From NCBI GenBank assembly GCA_012845835.1, contig JABAKD010000026.1, positions 15,877,761 through 15,941,760 on the forward strand: a DNA stretch of 64,000 nt. The letters are read 5' to 3'. Position numbers and translations under genes: made by a program. Below are positions 32,383 through 43,352 of the stretch, one piece after another. Under the pieces are notes generated by a model that saw nothing but the letters and a program-made list of their open reading frames with translations, was not told the DNA's origin and searched no databases. Within the stretch, counting starts at the first letter, position 1, and each line of letters begins with the position of its first letter. Origin of the DNA: Undaria pinnatifida. Taxonomy: Eukaryota; Sar; Phaeophyceae; Laminariales; Alariaceae.

Positions 32383-33141
32383 AGAAAGGAGACCATGTCC
32401 AACCTGGAAACTCAAGTGGAGGCCCTATCTCGAAGCCTCGCAGAATCCCGGGCCCAATACGCCTCCGTGCAAAAAGAAAACGCTTCTCTTCGCGAGCAGA
32501 ACTCGTTCTTAAGGGGCGTCATCTCCGAGAAGGAAAAGGTCGCAATCGATATGCCGCCCCTTGTTCCCACTCCGTCAAGAACAACTCGCAGCGGCTCGCG
32601 CGCAGCCGCAGCCAGTGGCGGCGTCAGCGGTGGTGGTGTGACGTTGTCGGGATTGACCGCGAGCGTAGCGTGCGCCGCCTCTGCTGCTATAGGTTGCGTT
32701 GCATTCTCTGCTATAGGGAGCGGTGGTGGTGGAGATAACGATGGCCATGAAAGCGGGCGGAGCGTTGGTATCGGTTCCGGCCCCGGCCGGACGGGGGGTG
32801 GGAGAACACTGCTATCGGTAAAGGACTACGAGGAGTTCCACCCAGAAGGGCGGTTGGGATCCGGATTCGGCGAGGCAATCAAAAACTTGCTTGATCACGA
32901 AGGGCTGCGGTGGCTTGCGGGCGCTGGCGTGGTGTTTGCGTTTTTGGTTTTGCTTGTGTTTGTTGTCGCACCGTGGGCGTACGAGACCGCCACGCGGCGT
33001 GACGGAAACAAGCGGGGCATGAGGGGTAGGTCGAGGGGTGGGGCTTTTGAGACGACGAGAGAGGAGTCCAGTGGGTTTTACCGCGGACTGCGGTGGTTGA
33101 GTAGCGGTGGTGGTGGTGGCCGCATGCTCAAGCACCTGTGA
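32383..33141 (+). CDS. membrane-anchored bZIP transcription factor, exon 2
   Basis: Encodes residues 374-625. Joined to exon 1, R371 is followed after nine residues by L381, the standard bZIP spacing. The zipper runs from NLETQVEAL to LREQNSFLRGVI with heptad positions L, L, S, V, L, L. After a Gly/Ser linker comes an Ala-rich hydrophobic stretch (about 459-485). A strong 24-residue transmembrane segment (WLAGAGVVFAFLVLLVFVV, about 550-573) is flanked by basic ETATRR. A short basic Gly-rich tail of about 52 residues ends at TGA. DNA binding, dimerisation and a membrane anchor together resemble ATF6/CREB3 and plant bZIP17/28, which are released by proteolysis under ER stress. That role is inferred. 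Confidence 0.9.
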   Translation, partial: RKETMSNLETQVEALSRSLAESRAQYASVQKENASLREQNSFLRGVISEKEKVAIDMPPLVPTPSRTTRSGSRAAAASGGVSGGGVTLSGLTASVACAASAAIGCVAFSAIGSGGGGDNDGHESGRSVGIGSGPGRTGGGRTLLSVKDYEEFHPEGRLGSGFGEAIKNLLDHEGLRWLAGAGVVFAFLVLLVFVVAPWAYETATRRDGNKRGMRGRSRGGAFETTREESSGFYRGLRWLSSGGGGGRMLKHL

Positions 33142-36100
33142 GAAATTTACGAGGGTGCGTTTGGTAGGGTATAAGTAAACAACTCTGGATGTACGCGGGT
33201 GCCTACCTGAGTAGGGGTACCTGGTATCTACTCGGGTAGATATACCCGGGTGTCTGTATACCCGGGTCTGACCAGTATTACCAGTTTTAATACACCGGGT
33301 ACCCCAGAGTATGGACGCTGCTATTAGTAAATGCATCCTTAAAAACCCTTTTAGAACTGCAACAATCGTTCCATACCAACTTCAATTGTATCCCCCAACA
33401 ACGTGGATGCTATTGTAAAAGGGGTTACATGATTTCATTACGTAGTTGGCCGTTTGCAATTACCGACCCGCCCCCCTTCTGCGATTGGGTCGTATTAACC
33501 CGCTTTACAGTGTATCATGTGCAAGATGTGTGGAATGACTATTGGAGTAAAGGGTTGAGGCCGCCTGCTGTATATATAATACAATATATGTTCATTTTTG
33601 GGTGCTGGAAGCCGACTGATTTCAGGTGCGAGTCGTAGCCGTGTTGTTGCTTGAAGGGGAAAGCTGTGCCGCATCGCCTGTAATGCATTCAGGTCGTGGT
33701 GGTAGGAGTGTTGGCCTGCAGATTAAAGCGGTCGTGGTTTTCCAGCGGAGGGCTCCCTAAAAGGCGCGGGTTGGAAAGTGCCACTGCTCTCTATAGTGCC
33801 GGTGGAATCGCGTGGCATGACTGGAAACACTCCTGTTAATAGTGGTAACCCTAGTCCCAATAGTGCTGGACCATGGTGCCCTGAGTAGTGCCCGTGTATT
33901 GGGCTGACGTAGACCGGCATTATTGGGAGCTAGCTCCCCACTGATAGGTACATGAGCCTCTTCTCTTCTTGGAGGGGGTGCGTGTTTTGCTCATGATTTG
34001 CGACAGGTTGTTATCTTATGCGAGAGCGCGCTTGTTTGCTGATGATTTCGATTAGCGGGGGTGGGGGGGTTCTCATTTGGTGGGGGGGGTTCTCATTTGT
34101 TGCTTGCCTTACTCATCTGACCATTGACCACGCGTCCCTTTCGAGACGGAATACGGGGAGGGGGGTGGGGGCTGGTTCGTGTGTCAATATTGCATGTGCC
34201 TGCCTGATGTACCAATATTTTATAGTTGGGTCCTGTTTTGTGGACTCCTTGTGAGGTTCTGAAGGGAATCAGCCCCTTCAGCGCAATTTAAAAGATGCAC
34301 CCCTTTGGGACATCAGAGGCAAAACTTGTCCATTTTTTTCATTACGATTGCAAATCTTGTCCATTTTTTATTAAGGTTACAGCGTCGGTCAGCTACACAA
34401 CGCAACCCCGGCTGCTGGGTTAGGACATGCGAAAGAGAGATGTGCCACACGCGCCCAGCAGTATGCTGATACTCGGGTTTTGTGATTGCTACACGCGCCA
34501 CCCCTATAGACTGTTCATGCAAAAGGGGCAGTGAAACAATCGGTCAGCTTTCTGCTTGTTTGACCAAACGAATGATGACCGCTTTACGGTTGCCGGTTGG
34601 CTCTGACCTCGTCGAGAGGGTATGTATCTCTTTTCGTATAACGAGATTTTAATTTGAGGACAATATTGGCGGTGTTTAGGTACCCAAGAATGTAATCGGA
34701 CGGACACCCTCTTCACTTCACCCTTGACTTTGCTCTTGACTTTGCTCTTGACTTTGCCCTTGACTTTGCCCTTGACTGTGCCCTTGACCTTGATGAAGAC
34801 CTCGGTAGGGGGGGGCAAAAACTCTTTCTTCGAAATATGCCTTTATCAAATACGCGCTGGCGGTTACCATGCTGGTGCAGCGCAGCAAACAATTCCACGG
34901 CGGCGGCGGTGATTGTCGCCCAACCGAACAGCCCGAAACTTGCGAACAAGCAGGGCAGTCACGTGCGATGGGTCATCCCTCTATAGTGCGGTAGGGGATT
35001 GACTGCACCTCTTGGGGTACCAGGTATGACTATTCGTATCACGCTATTTTTATGTAGTTTGTCCTCAATAACGCTGGTGCAGTTGTGAAGGGGTTAGCTG
35101 TCTACACAAAAAAGTTAGTCTGAGGTCGGTAGGTGCTTACTACTTGAGACGAAAAACCCCGTTCACCACTGACCGGGTTTGTAAGTTTTAATAGTTACCA
35201 GGTACTGTTCGCGCATTCGACGCCTTCTACGATAGAGGTAGTTAAGAGTATCTACAGCAGTATCAACACCAGTATTCACAGTATCAACAGTATCAACAGT
35301 AGTATCAACTGTATTAATAGCACCGTTTGCCTGAAATGTTTTGTGAACGGCTGTGCTCCTTGACCTCCAATGGTCGGAAAAATCGACAATCGACAATGGA
35401 CAGTGTCATGATATGCAAAATGAGCATTGTTTAACATTGTTTTGTTTATACCTAGGCCATTAGGCCATGCGATCGTTTGTTCGTCGGGTTGAACTTTGAG
35501 ATCACTCGATGTCATATCACTTTTTCTTTGGGTTGAGATATATAGTCTATTGTATGTTGTATATAGAAGTCAAGCCAAGGGCCTCACAAAAAATATGCTG
35601 GTACTAGAGTACTGTACTGTACTGTACTGCATGATGCATGTGTCATTTCGAGGTTCAAGTTTGGTGATGTTAGACGTTCTCCCGTTGCAGCGATGGGGTG
35701 GTTGCTATTTCATGTTTTGCGTCACGATTAATTCGTCTTGCCGTCGTTACGTGCCAACCACCTGGTCCATTACCGCGGTGTAACCAGTTCGGTCATTGCC
35801 GTTTGTTCCTTGTCCTGCATGCCATCCCATGCCATACCAGGCGCCTATTGTACCCACATTACTACTGTCTACCGTGCGAGAGAGCGAGCTAGAAACAAAC
35901 GACCGGAATCGCTGCCGTCCCAGCCAGGCAGTGTTGGACTACAGAAACACTGCAGCGTATCGCAACGCTGCTTTCGTACTGCAAGTACGCTAATTTCATG
36001 TGTTGTATCCATCCGCAGAAAAAACAGCATCACGCCCGCAATGTAGGTAGGAGCAGTGAAGCATACCACCTTTTCGAGAAACTTGTTGATTGGTGAAGTA

Positions 36101-36460
36101 CTGATATGTTGATATGTCCCTGATATGTTGATATGTCCATGTTTCATTTTGGTGAACATGCGCAGGCACACAAATTTGCACTTGCCACACCCTCAGCCCA
36201 CTCACAATAGCATATTATTAATAGTGTAGTAATGTTGCACAAATACAATCAGACTTCCGCAGGAGCCGCCGGGGGTCGTGAGCGCAAGGCGCGAACCGTC
36301 ATTCCTCGTGTCAGTCGAAGCAACCCGAGGATCGGCCACACAGCCAGCAAACAATTTACAGAATTCATCGAATGATTGGTAAGGTGTACGGTACTCTCCG
36401 TACGAGACCCCTCGCGGCGCGCGTGCTTCGTGTCATGGTCCAAAAGCAGCGTGAATAGCA
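33142..36460. other. intergenic region between bZIP and NOSIP genes (left part)
   Basis: The two genes converge here. No exon was recognised. Contains the 12-bp minisatellite at 34724, an AGTATCAAC repeat near 35255-35330 and several palindromic words. Confidence 0.6.
34724..34800. repeat. 12-bp minisatellite (GACTTTGCTCTT)n
   Basis: Six units of GACTTTGCTCTT or GACTTTGCCCTT in tandem. Confidence 0.9.
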
Positions 36461-36469
36461 CCTACAGCC

Positions 36470-36658
36470 GTGGTCCGTTGTTAGCGCGGTAACCCTGACC
36501 CTGAAGCACTACTCCAGTTTAGCGCGGTAAAAACCGCTTGTCGCAACCTTGCCCTACAGAGTACCAGGCTATTAGTACTATCCCGGGTTAGCTCAGGGTT
36601 CCACTCTAGCGCGGGTATTGCCATCCGCCAAGGCACCGCACTCATGAGGGACCAAGAC
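36470..36658 (+). mobile_element. MITE-like element, family 3
   Basis: Starts GTGGTCCGTTGTTAGCGCGG and ends GCACTCATGAGGGACCA. The two ends are imperfect inverted repeats (GTGGTCC...GCGGT against its complement). The interior has 'CTACAGAGTACC' and 'TAGCGCGGGTATTGCCA' shared with other family members. Confidence 0.65.
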
Positions 36659-36807
36659 TAGTCTAACACTCAACCGCGCACACGCTTCCCTTCTGCAATA
36701 GATTAGGCAGTTAACCGAATCCAATCCCGACCACACCCGCACCCCCAATTCAACCAACACCCATGGTTCGGCGCTAGTGCAGTAGTGGTACCCTCTACTA
36801 GTACTGC

Positions 36808-36957
36808 GGGGTCCTTTGTACAGTGCTGTCAAAACCGCTTGTCAAGACCTTGTCCTACAGAGTACCGCCGCGTCAACATTGTACAGGATAGCTCGGGTTT
36901 CCACATAAGTGCGGGAAGTGTATTTTGGCAAGGCACTGCCCTAATCAGGGACCACGA
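36808..36957 (+). mobile_element. MITE-like element, family 3 (second tandem copy)
   Basis: Starts GGGGTCCTTTGTACAGTGC and ends GGCACTGCCCTAATCAGGGA, again with inverted ends. It lies about 150 bases after the previous copy in the same orientation, and the interiors share CCGCTTGTC, 'CCTACAGAGTACC' and 'GATAGCTCGGGTTTCCAC'. Confidence 0.65.
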
Positions 36958-37199
36958 CCGTACTGCTGTCCGCCAAAACTTCCTCGTGAAGCCAACAGCC
37001 TCCCATACGCCTATTTTCCCCAAAACCTTGCTCAGAACGGGAGCAGACGAGCTCTGCCCCGTCTCAGCGCACCGACTCACAAATTCACGAGAAATATAGA
37101 ACACGCGCGGCCGACGCATTACTTAGCTTGGAAAGTTGAGTATCGACCGCTCAATCGGTCGAAGTTACAGCTCACGTACCAGGTACCTGGTGTGATGTT

Positions 37200-37400
37200 T
37201 GAAACAATAAAAGAAAACCATGTCCGTGGATCTAAGATTCACCCCCTCCCCCCCCTTCCTCCCCCTCCGCCCTTCCCAACACCAACACGTACAGATCCTT
37301 TCCGTGGGTCTAAGCTTCACCCCCCCCCTTCCCGCCCCAAACTCATTGACGTACACAATATTTCCGTGGGTCTAAGCGCTATCCCCCCCCCCCCCCCTCT
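37200..37400. repeat. about 85-bp tandem repeat with C-runs
   Basis: Three units of TCCGTGG(A/G)TCTAAG followed by C-rich tracts, at about 37222, 37300 and 37361. Confidence 0.8.
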
Positions 37401-37599
37401 TCACGACCTTCGCCGTGACCTTTTCGAACATCGCATCACCCATAATTCCCCAAGCAACATAAACAGCGTCGCCATGTATGACACTACGCAGCAGCCCTCT
37501 TCGAAGCAATGCATCGAAGCACTGTAGGGAAGAGGGGTCCGACTGCATCCATTCGTCTGTATATGATGAGCCTGAGGGGGCATGGTAGCTGGAAAGAGA

Positions 37600-38150
37600 C
37601 CCGACTCTTTCTTTCGCCTGTACCCCAACGTTTGTTCCAAGCCATGGCGGGAGCTCCAGGCCACCGATGGAGAGGGGCTGAAAGGAGGGAGACCTGATCG
37701 CGTATTTCGGCTGAATCCCAAAACTTGTCCTATGCGCAATGCTTGTCCTAAGCGGAGGGAGGCGTGGCAGAACTGATGTCCGACCCCGTCCTTGTTCCTG
37801 TGTTCCTGTCTCCCGACAGTTGTTCCAAGCGACGGATGGAGAGGCCAGAACGAGAACCGGTCCCGTTCATCCACGTGTAGTCCAACCATTTTATTTTCCA
37901 ACCGTTGCAGGGAGAAGGACAGCAGGCCACGTGCTCTGGCAGTTACCCCGACCTTTCTCCCAACAAACGGAGGGAGGGGCTGAAACTAGCCCCCACCCCC
38001 GTCCTTTCGCGTGCATCTCGCTGCTTGTTCCAAGCGCTTTCGATGGAATAGCTCGAAATAATCCCAATCCTGTTCCCTGTCCATTCACGCGTATCCCAAC
38101 ACTTCTTCCAGCGCGTTTTTCCTAGCGTTGGAAAGGAGTAGCTGAAGAAA
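37600..38150. repeat. degenerate repeats downstream of the NOSIP gene
   Basis: About five diverged units of roughly 110 bp contain TTGTTCCAAGC, GATGGAGAGG and GGGCTGAA words. They end close to the NOSIP stop codon at 38176, so they lie in its 3' UTR or flank. The repeated part was not traced to coding sequence. Confidence 0.6.
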
Positions 38151-38175
38151 AAAAGAAAGAAAGCTGAAGACAACG

Positions 38176-38282
38176 TCACCGCAACCCGGGCGCGTACTTG
38201 GTAACCTCCACCTGGCCGCTGGCCGTGAAAGATGTCCCTCCGCTCACCAAGGCGACCAGATCTTTGGTCTTGAACTTTGCGC
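38176..38282 (-). CDS. NOSIP: NOSIP-family E3 ligase, terminal exon
   Basis: Minus-strand acceptor CGCTTTTTTTTGCAG. Two bases complete Gly with the previous exon (G|GC). The peptide is AKFKTKDLVALVSGGTSFTA then SGQVEVTKYAPGLR and TGA. NOSIP proteins end in 'DPVTG.KL...DII.LQ.GGTGFAGSG......K..P', and the match in order and spacing is clear. This part belongs to the second U-box-like half. Confidence 0.9.
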
Positions 38283-38649
38283 CTGCAAAAAAAAGCGATG
38301 CAAAACGTACCAACATTAACACATCGACAAAATTGCTCAGAACCGAAAAAAAAACACAAGCCCTAAAGGTAAAGGTTTACGGCACGGGCGGGGAGAAGGG
38401 GGGGTATCAAAATCATCAGTGTAAGCAAATGCAAGGTTGTAATTTAACCGCCCAAATACAGTGGCTACCGTGGTGGTCTCCCGGTCGTCGCGGTAAATGC
38501 CAGCCAACAACACCGGCATTAAACTACAGCAGACACCCGCGCTATGAGTATACTACCGATACGTTACACTACACTAGTATTGCGGGAATCAGTTGTGCCA
38601 AGCACTTTCACCCGCACTATACCGGAAATATTCCTATTCAACCGCCACT

Positions 38650-39110
38650 ATAAGGGGGCTAGCCTAACTCGAAGCCTAACTCTTAGCCTAACTCTTAGCC
38701 CAACTCCATTTTACTCTACTTGACTCTACTTGACTCCACTTGACTCCACTTTAGTCTACTCTGCTTTACTCTACTTTAGAAATGCATGCAGCCGAGTTGT
38801 ACAACCAAGGTTCGTGTATACCGCCACACATCGGACCCGAGTTGAGCAACCAAGGTTGTGTATACTGCCACACATTGGACCCGTGTTGTACAACCAAGGT
38901 TTTGTGCATACTGCCACACATCGGACATAGCTGGGCCTTTCACGGCAGACAGATATATCCCTGGTCTGTCGTATACGATCTGCATGGTCTAGATCACATT
39001 GCCGGATGGGACACAGGTCCCTGGTCTGTCGTATACGATCTGCATGATCTAAATCATATTGCTGGATGGGAGGCAGATCCGCAGTCTGTCGCACACGATC
39101 TGCATAGTCT
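38650..39110. repeat. nested minisatellites left of the foldback MITE
   Basis: TTGACTC(T/C)ACT repeats are followed by three 46-bp units containing TTGTACAACCAAGGTT and CTGCCACACATCGGAC. Three units of about 58 bp with CCCTGGTCTGTCGTATACGA and TCTGCATG(G/A)TCTA follow. The last array continues on the far side of the MITE (39898-40060). All lie in the last NOSIP intron. Confidence 0.85.
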
Positions 39111-39111
39111 A

Positions 39112-39896
39112 CAGTGCCTGTCACTGTAATTAGCTTTTGGGGGGGGGGGTTGGAGAGAAATGATTTTCTCCATCAGGGAAACTCCAATTCACCAGTGACC
39201 ATTTTTATTAGGTGCCCAACGACGTAGGGCATCTTGTATTCCAAAACATTGTCTGCAAAAAAGAACGACCTGTTGAATTACGGGCAGAAAACCGTTTTTT
39301 TCCCTGTAGGAAACGAAATCGCTAATTTCCTACAGGAAAAAAAGTTAACGTCAGATTCACCGATATCGCCTCCATAATCTTCTCCCTTGGCTCTCTCCAT
39401 ATGTGCAAGGACAACAAAACGTTTTTTTTTTCTAAAACGTCAATTTTTGACCGAGGACTAGCGATTCGAAAAATTGTACCTCTCGAAATAAACTACTACC
39501 TGGTAGTTATTAATACCGTTGGTTCCGATTTGTACAATTTTTCAAATCTCTACTCCTCGGTCAAAAACTAATAGTTTCGGGGGAAAAAAACCGTTTTGTT
39601 TTCCTTGCAAATACGGAGAGAGCCAAGGGAGAAGATTACGGAGGCGATATCGGTGAATCTGACGTCAACTTTTTTTCCTATAGGAAATTAGCGATTTCGT
39701 TTCCTATCGGAAAAAACGGGTTTCTGGCCGTAATTGGATACGTCATTATTTTTAGTAGACAATCTTTAGAATAAAAGATGCCCAACGTCGTTGTGCACCA
39801 ATGAAAAAAAAAACGATGGTAAATTTGAGTTTCCCTGGTGGAGAAAATCAATTTTCCCCAACCCCCAAAAAGAGCGAATTACAGTGACAGGCACTG
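39112..39896. mobile_element. foldback MITE, Tc1/mariner-like ends
   Basis: A 785-bp element whose arms are inverted repeats over most of their length. It begins CAGTGCCTGTCACTGTAATT and ends with the exact complement, flanked by TA on both sides. Further inside, the arms share AAATGATTTTCTCCATCAGG, a block around GATGCCC.ACG.CGT and a block around CGATATCG...CTGACGT. No transposase frame is present. TA target duplication and CAGTG ends suggest mobilisation by a Tc1/mariner/pogo-type transposase. It split a 58-bp minisatellite in the NOSIP intron. Confidence 0.85.
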
Positions 39897-39897
39897 T

Positions 39898-40060
39898 AGA
39901 TCATATTTCACGATGGGACACAGATCCCTGGTCTGTTGCGTATGATCTGCATAGTCTAGATCAAGTCGCACGATGGGAGACAGATCCCTGGTCTGTCATA
40001 TACGATCTGCATGATCTAAATAATATTGCTGGATGGGAGGTGTATAACCTGCATGCCCTA
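39898..40060. repeat. 58-bp minisatellite, right of the MITE
   Basis: About three units with CCCTGGTCTGT and ACGATCTGCAT(A/G)(G/A)TCTA, continuing the array at 38945-39110. Confidence 0.85.
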
Positions 40061-40284
40061 GTTCATGTTCCTCGGTTGCATCCATACTACACAGATCCTG
40101 AACAATGTAACATAACCACAGCTATAATGGGATAGGTATGATCTATTGATCTATTGATCTATCTATCCAGGTATATTATTACTACCATTACAACTATAAC
40201 CACACGTTTGTGCGGAAAAACGGGTACCAGGTACTGCTGTACATACAACTCATAATCCAACATGCAGCGGTTTAAAGCAAGTCG

Positions 40285-40356
40285 CCGGTGACGGGGCAGG
40301 TCATGGCCGGCACGGTCAATTGCTACACCGTATCCTCCAGTAGTATATTCCCGTCT
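40285..40356 (-). pseudogene. damaged copy of NOSIP exon 7
   Basis: On the minus strand it reads GNILLEDTV, a TAG stop (complement of 40343-40345), then QLTVPAMTCPVTG. It is aligned with GHVILEDAVKQFALPTMTCP of the real exon at 40666-40736. The donor position is GC rather than GT. It lies downstream of the real exon in the same intron and cannot be translated through. Confidence 0.85.
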
Positions 40357-40559
40357 ATCTTACCGTTAACAGTTCCATGTACTACGCTACATTAAACAAC
40401 GAAATTCAGGTTTAACGGAGACCAAAGTGTTCGGGATCGGTATATAGGGCGAAGCCATCGTCTAGTTAAATCCAACACTGCTGTGCTATTAATAGCGTGA
40501 GTCACAAAAATGACTCAAGCGCTTTCTTTTAGGCGACGACATGGCGATGACATGGGGAT

Positions 40560-40655
40560 GTCATGCAGCCGTATCAAGTGTATCAAGTGCATCAAGTGCA
40601 TCAGGCGCATCAAGTGCATCAAGTGCATCAAGTGCATCGAGTGCATCAAGTGCAA
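40560..40655. repeat. 9-bp minisatellite (GCATCAAGT)n
   Basis: About ten GCATCAAGT units right next to the donor of NOSIP exon 7. The matching place beside the damaged exon copy has only the unexpanded 'CAGCGGTTTAAAGCAAGT', so the array probably arose after the exon was copied. Confidence 0.85.
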
Positions 40656-40665
40656 AGCGTGTCAC

Positions 40666-40736
40666 CTGTAACGGGGCAGGTCATGGTCGGTAAAGCGAAC
40701 TGCTTGACAGCATCCTCCAGTATGACGTGTCCGCTC
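40666..40736 (-). CDS. NOSIP: NOSIP-family E3 ligase, exon 7
   Basis: A 71-base exon after GATATTACAG. One base completes Lys (AA|G). Then SGHVILEDAVKQFALPTMTC and PVTG follow, with the donor ACAG|GTGACA in phase 1. It provides the SGHV...E strand and helix and the (C)PVTG motif of the C-terminal U-box-like half of NOSIP. Phases match exon 6 before it and the terminal exon after it. Confidence 0.9.
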
Positions 40737-40739
40737 CTG

Positions 40740-42188
40740 TAATATCGACAAGATCGACAAGATCGACAAGACACATGAGGTATGGAACATGGTATAAGAT
40801 GGGATGAACTGAACTAAGCAAAGCTGAACTAAACCCTAAACGAATAACCTAAACTAACCTAAGCCCTCACTAATAGTTAACCTGACGATGCGTCCACGGC
40901 TGACGTTATCCAGTGATGAGCTTTTCTCATAATAGTAAGCGTCAGCCATCATCGTGCCTCTGAACTTTTGCGTCGGAATTGCGTTGCTCACGCCTCTCAA
41001 CTTCGTACGTCATGGACCCCCGCACTTCGTTGCCCCTTCCGAGCTTTGGAATTCCGACCCGCGTGCGACAACACAAAAGCCCGGACAAAGCCACAGGCAG
41101 CCGGGTCCATACTTCATAGCGTCACGGTTTTCACCATCGTTGACTTCGTACTGGTATGACTACTAAACATTCCTACGGTATTTTGGTAACACGGAACACG
41201 AACATACCACACCCTAACACCCCTCGAAGATTTTTATAATGTTGCAATGTGATATTCTCGGTACGGGGGAGAGCGCAAACGCCGACTGATGGGTATTTTG
41301 TATGGAAACACGACACTTGCAATGACTATTACTATTAATATGACCACTACTACTTGTAATACACTCTGTTGAGTACTACTATTAATACCGTAATGTTACT
41401 ACCGTATTGTTACCACCGCACAACACTCACGACAAAACACCACAACACCCCTCCGACATTTAAATAGAAAAAATATATTACTAGTGCACCTAGCTAGGTC
41501 AAACTCTGCGACGTTTTTACTCATTAGAGTTATTGTTTAGTTATTAATACTAGTCATACTCTCGGCAACAGGGAGAGTGTATGGCACACTATACATTTTT
41601 TATTATAGACTGATGCGCCGACGGAAACACGGCGATGACACACTATATTATAAAAATAAAAATACACTCCACCTGTGAGATCGAATATTTTGTCGAAACT
41701 CATCTTTGCAAGCTGTGTGTGATACTCCGATCGCGCGTATTACGGGTTGTGTGTCCTCATTTAAAGATATAGGTCGGCGACTCCCCTTGCAACTACAGTG
41801 TAGCTATCAGGGTCAACAGGGTGATGTAAGGCAGTCTGTGCGCGGAAACTATAAAACCCGTTTCTGAGGGGAACAAAATCTGACAGCTGTGGAAGGAAAT
41901 GCATCAGTTCATCAAGTGAATCCTGTAAGTCGAATATCCGGTGAGGGGAGGGCGGAGCATTATGACACATCATAGGACACACTTCACAAGCCAGCATAGC
42001 CAGCATTGTCATCGCGCGCGACCCCCAATGCTTTCGAGAAAACCGCTGTAGAACTTCGGCGGAGAGGGTGCCCAACCTTGCGTATTACACGGTAAACAAA
42101 AGCCTCCGAGTCTACGAATAACGTCACCTCTTTCCGAAAAGCGCAATGAATACAACCATGTGATAGTATACGAGTACGATGAACTAAC
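40740..42188 (-). other. intron between NOSIP exons 6 and 7
   Basis: A 1.45-kb intron. The minus strand has a 104-codon open frame (41761-42075) without family resemblance, and the splice phases do not require it. No other feature was recognised. Confidence 0.6.
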
Positions 42189-42286
42189 TTTTTGATGAGT
42201 ATAGCCTTCTGCGAGATGATGCCCTTCCTGGTTACAGGGCAGATGATGCTCCCTCGGTTCCCATCTCCTCCCGAGATGTGCGCGGT
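42189..42286 (-). CDS. NOSIP: NOSIP-family E3 ligase, exon 6
   Basis: After CTGGCTTTCGCAG in phase 0. The peptide is TAHISGGDGNRGSIICPVTR then KGIISQKAILIK, with the donor AAAAA|GTTAGT in phase 2. It corresponds to the '..RYVCPVT...LSN....VL..SG' start of the C-terminal U-box-like half. Joined to exon 7 it gives ...AILIKK|SGHVILED. Confidence 0.88.
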
Positions 42287-43159
42287 CTGCGAAAGCCAGA
42301 GATGCAGAAGGGACAAAAACCAAGCGAGGCGGCGCGGTCAGGGGGGCACTATCACCTACCTGGTACCTAAAGTTTCTGAGGTCCTTTAATACGGTACCAC
42401 TATGTCCGACAATATAAGAACCATTTGTACATCAATATGACAATAAAATGGTGCTTCTTTTTCCGGACAGAATGGTAGCTAAGGAGCTCCATACCTCACC
42501 CGAACACTGACCTTGCAAAAAAAGGATAAGCGCAGCCCGATGAGCAATCCCATCACATCCATCACATCCATCACCTACTGAACCTAATATAGGCATCTAG
42601 CGAACAATACCGTACCAGGTATATGCGACACACCGACATAAGCTAGTTTGTTACTTATAGTCGAATTCAGGAGCCTCACAGTCAGAAGTACAGTAGGTTG
42701 GGCCAAAAAGTACAAGTAGTACCCTTACCATACCATTATCATGCCAGTCCTCCAACACAGTGCAAAAAAATTACCTCGTATTTTTTATTTATGCCATTTG
42801 GCTGACGCTCGAGACTACAGCGCACGGTTTCAGCGGGCAGGTTTCCACCCAAAAACGTGCATAATGTATGCCGCAAAACCACCTACCAGGTAAAACACAA
42901 CAAAACACGTCTACCACTCTCGACTGGGCCGCAAGGACCGCTCGGGGCATCAATATGAGGATACAAACGCCAGCGCTAGGTGTCCTAAGCGGAGAAGTTC
43001 GTTGCCTGGCTACCCTTTGCTTTGACGCCGTACACACGTCAAAAACCAAAGTGCAGACCGATGCGCAATCCCGTTAGCCATGGCTTAGGTACTATTAGGT
43101 ACTCTTAGGCATCCTACGAATCCTGTTGTGCAACAAACAGCAGTCAAAGGACACGTTTG

Positions 43160-43352
43160 GGTAATGTAGTCAATACACTATTATACACTATCAGTACACT
43201 ATCAGTACACTATCAGTACACTATCAGTACACTATCAGTACACTATTAGTATCAGTACACTATCAGTACACTATTAGTACACTATTAGTACACTATTAGT
43301 ACACTATCAGTACACTATCAGTACACTATCAGTACACTATCAGTACACTATC
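43160..43352. repeat. 11-bp minisatellite (AGTACACTATC)n
   Basis: About 17 units of AGTACACTATC with an occasional AGTACACTATT variant. Confidence 0.95.

Noticed and set aside
37800-38110. Overlapping ORFs of 60-130 codons on both strands
   Set aside because: They come from degenerate tandem repeats next to the NOSIP 3' end.
41761-42323. Overlapping minus-strand ORFs of 104-110 codons
   Set aside because: Only the part 42189-42286 matches NOSIP. The rest is intron, and phases from exon 6 to exon 7 fit without it.
42789-43049. Minus-strand ORF with several Cys residues, considered as an extra NOSIP exon
   Set aside because: No alignment to the family, and exons 5 and 6 already join in phase.
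43160-43352. CRISPR-like array
   Set aside because: Simple 11-bp tandem repeat without unique spacers.
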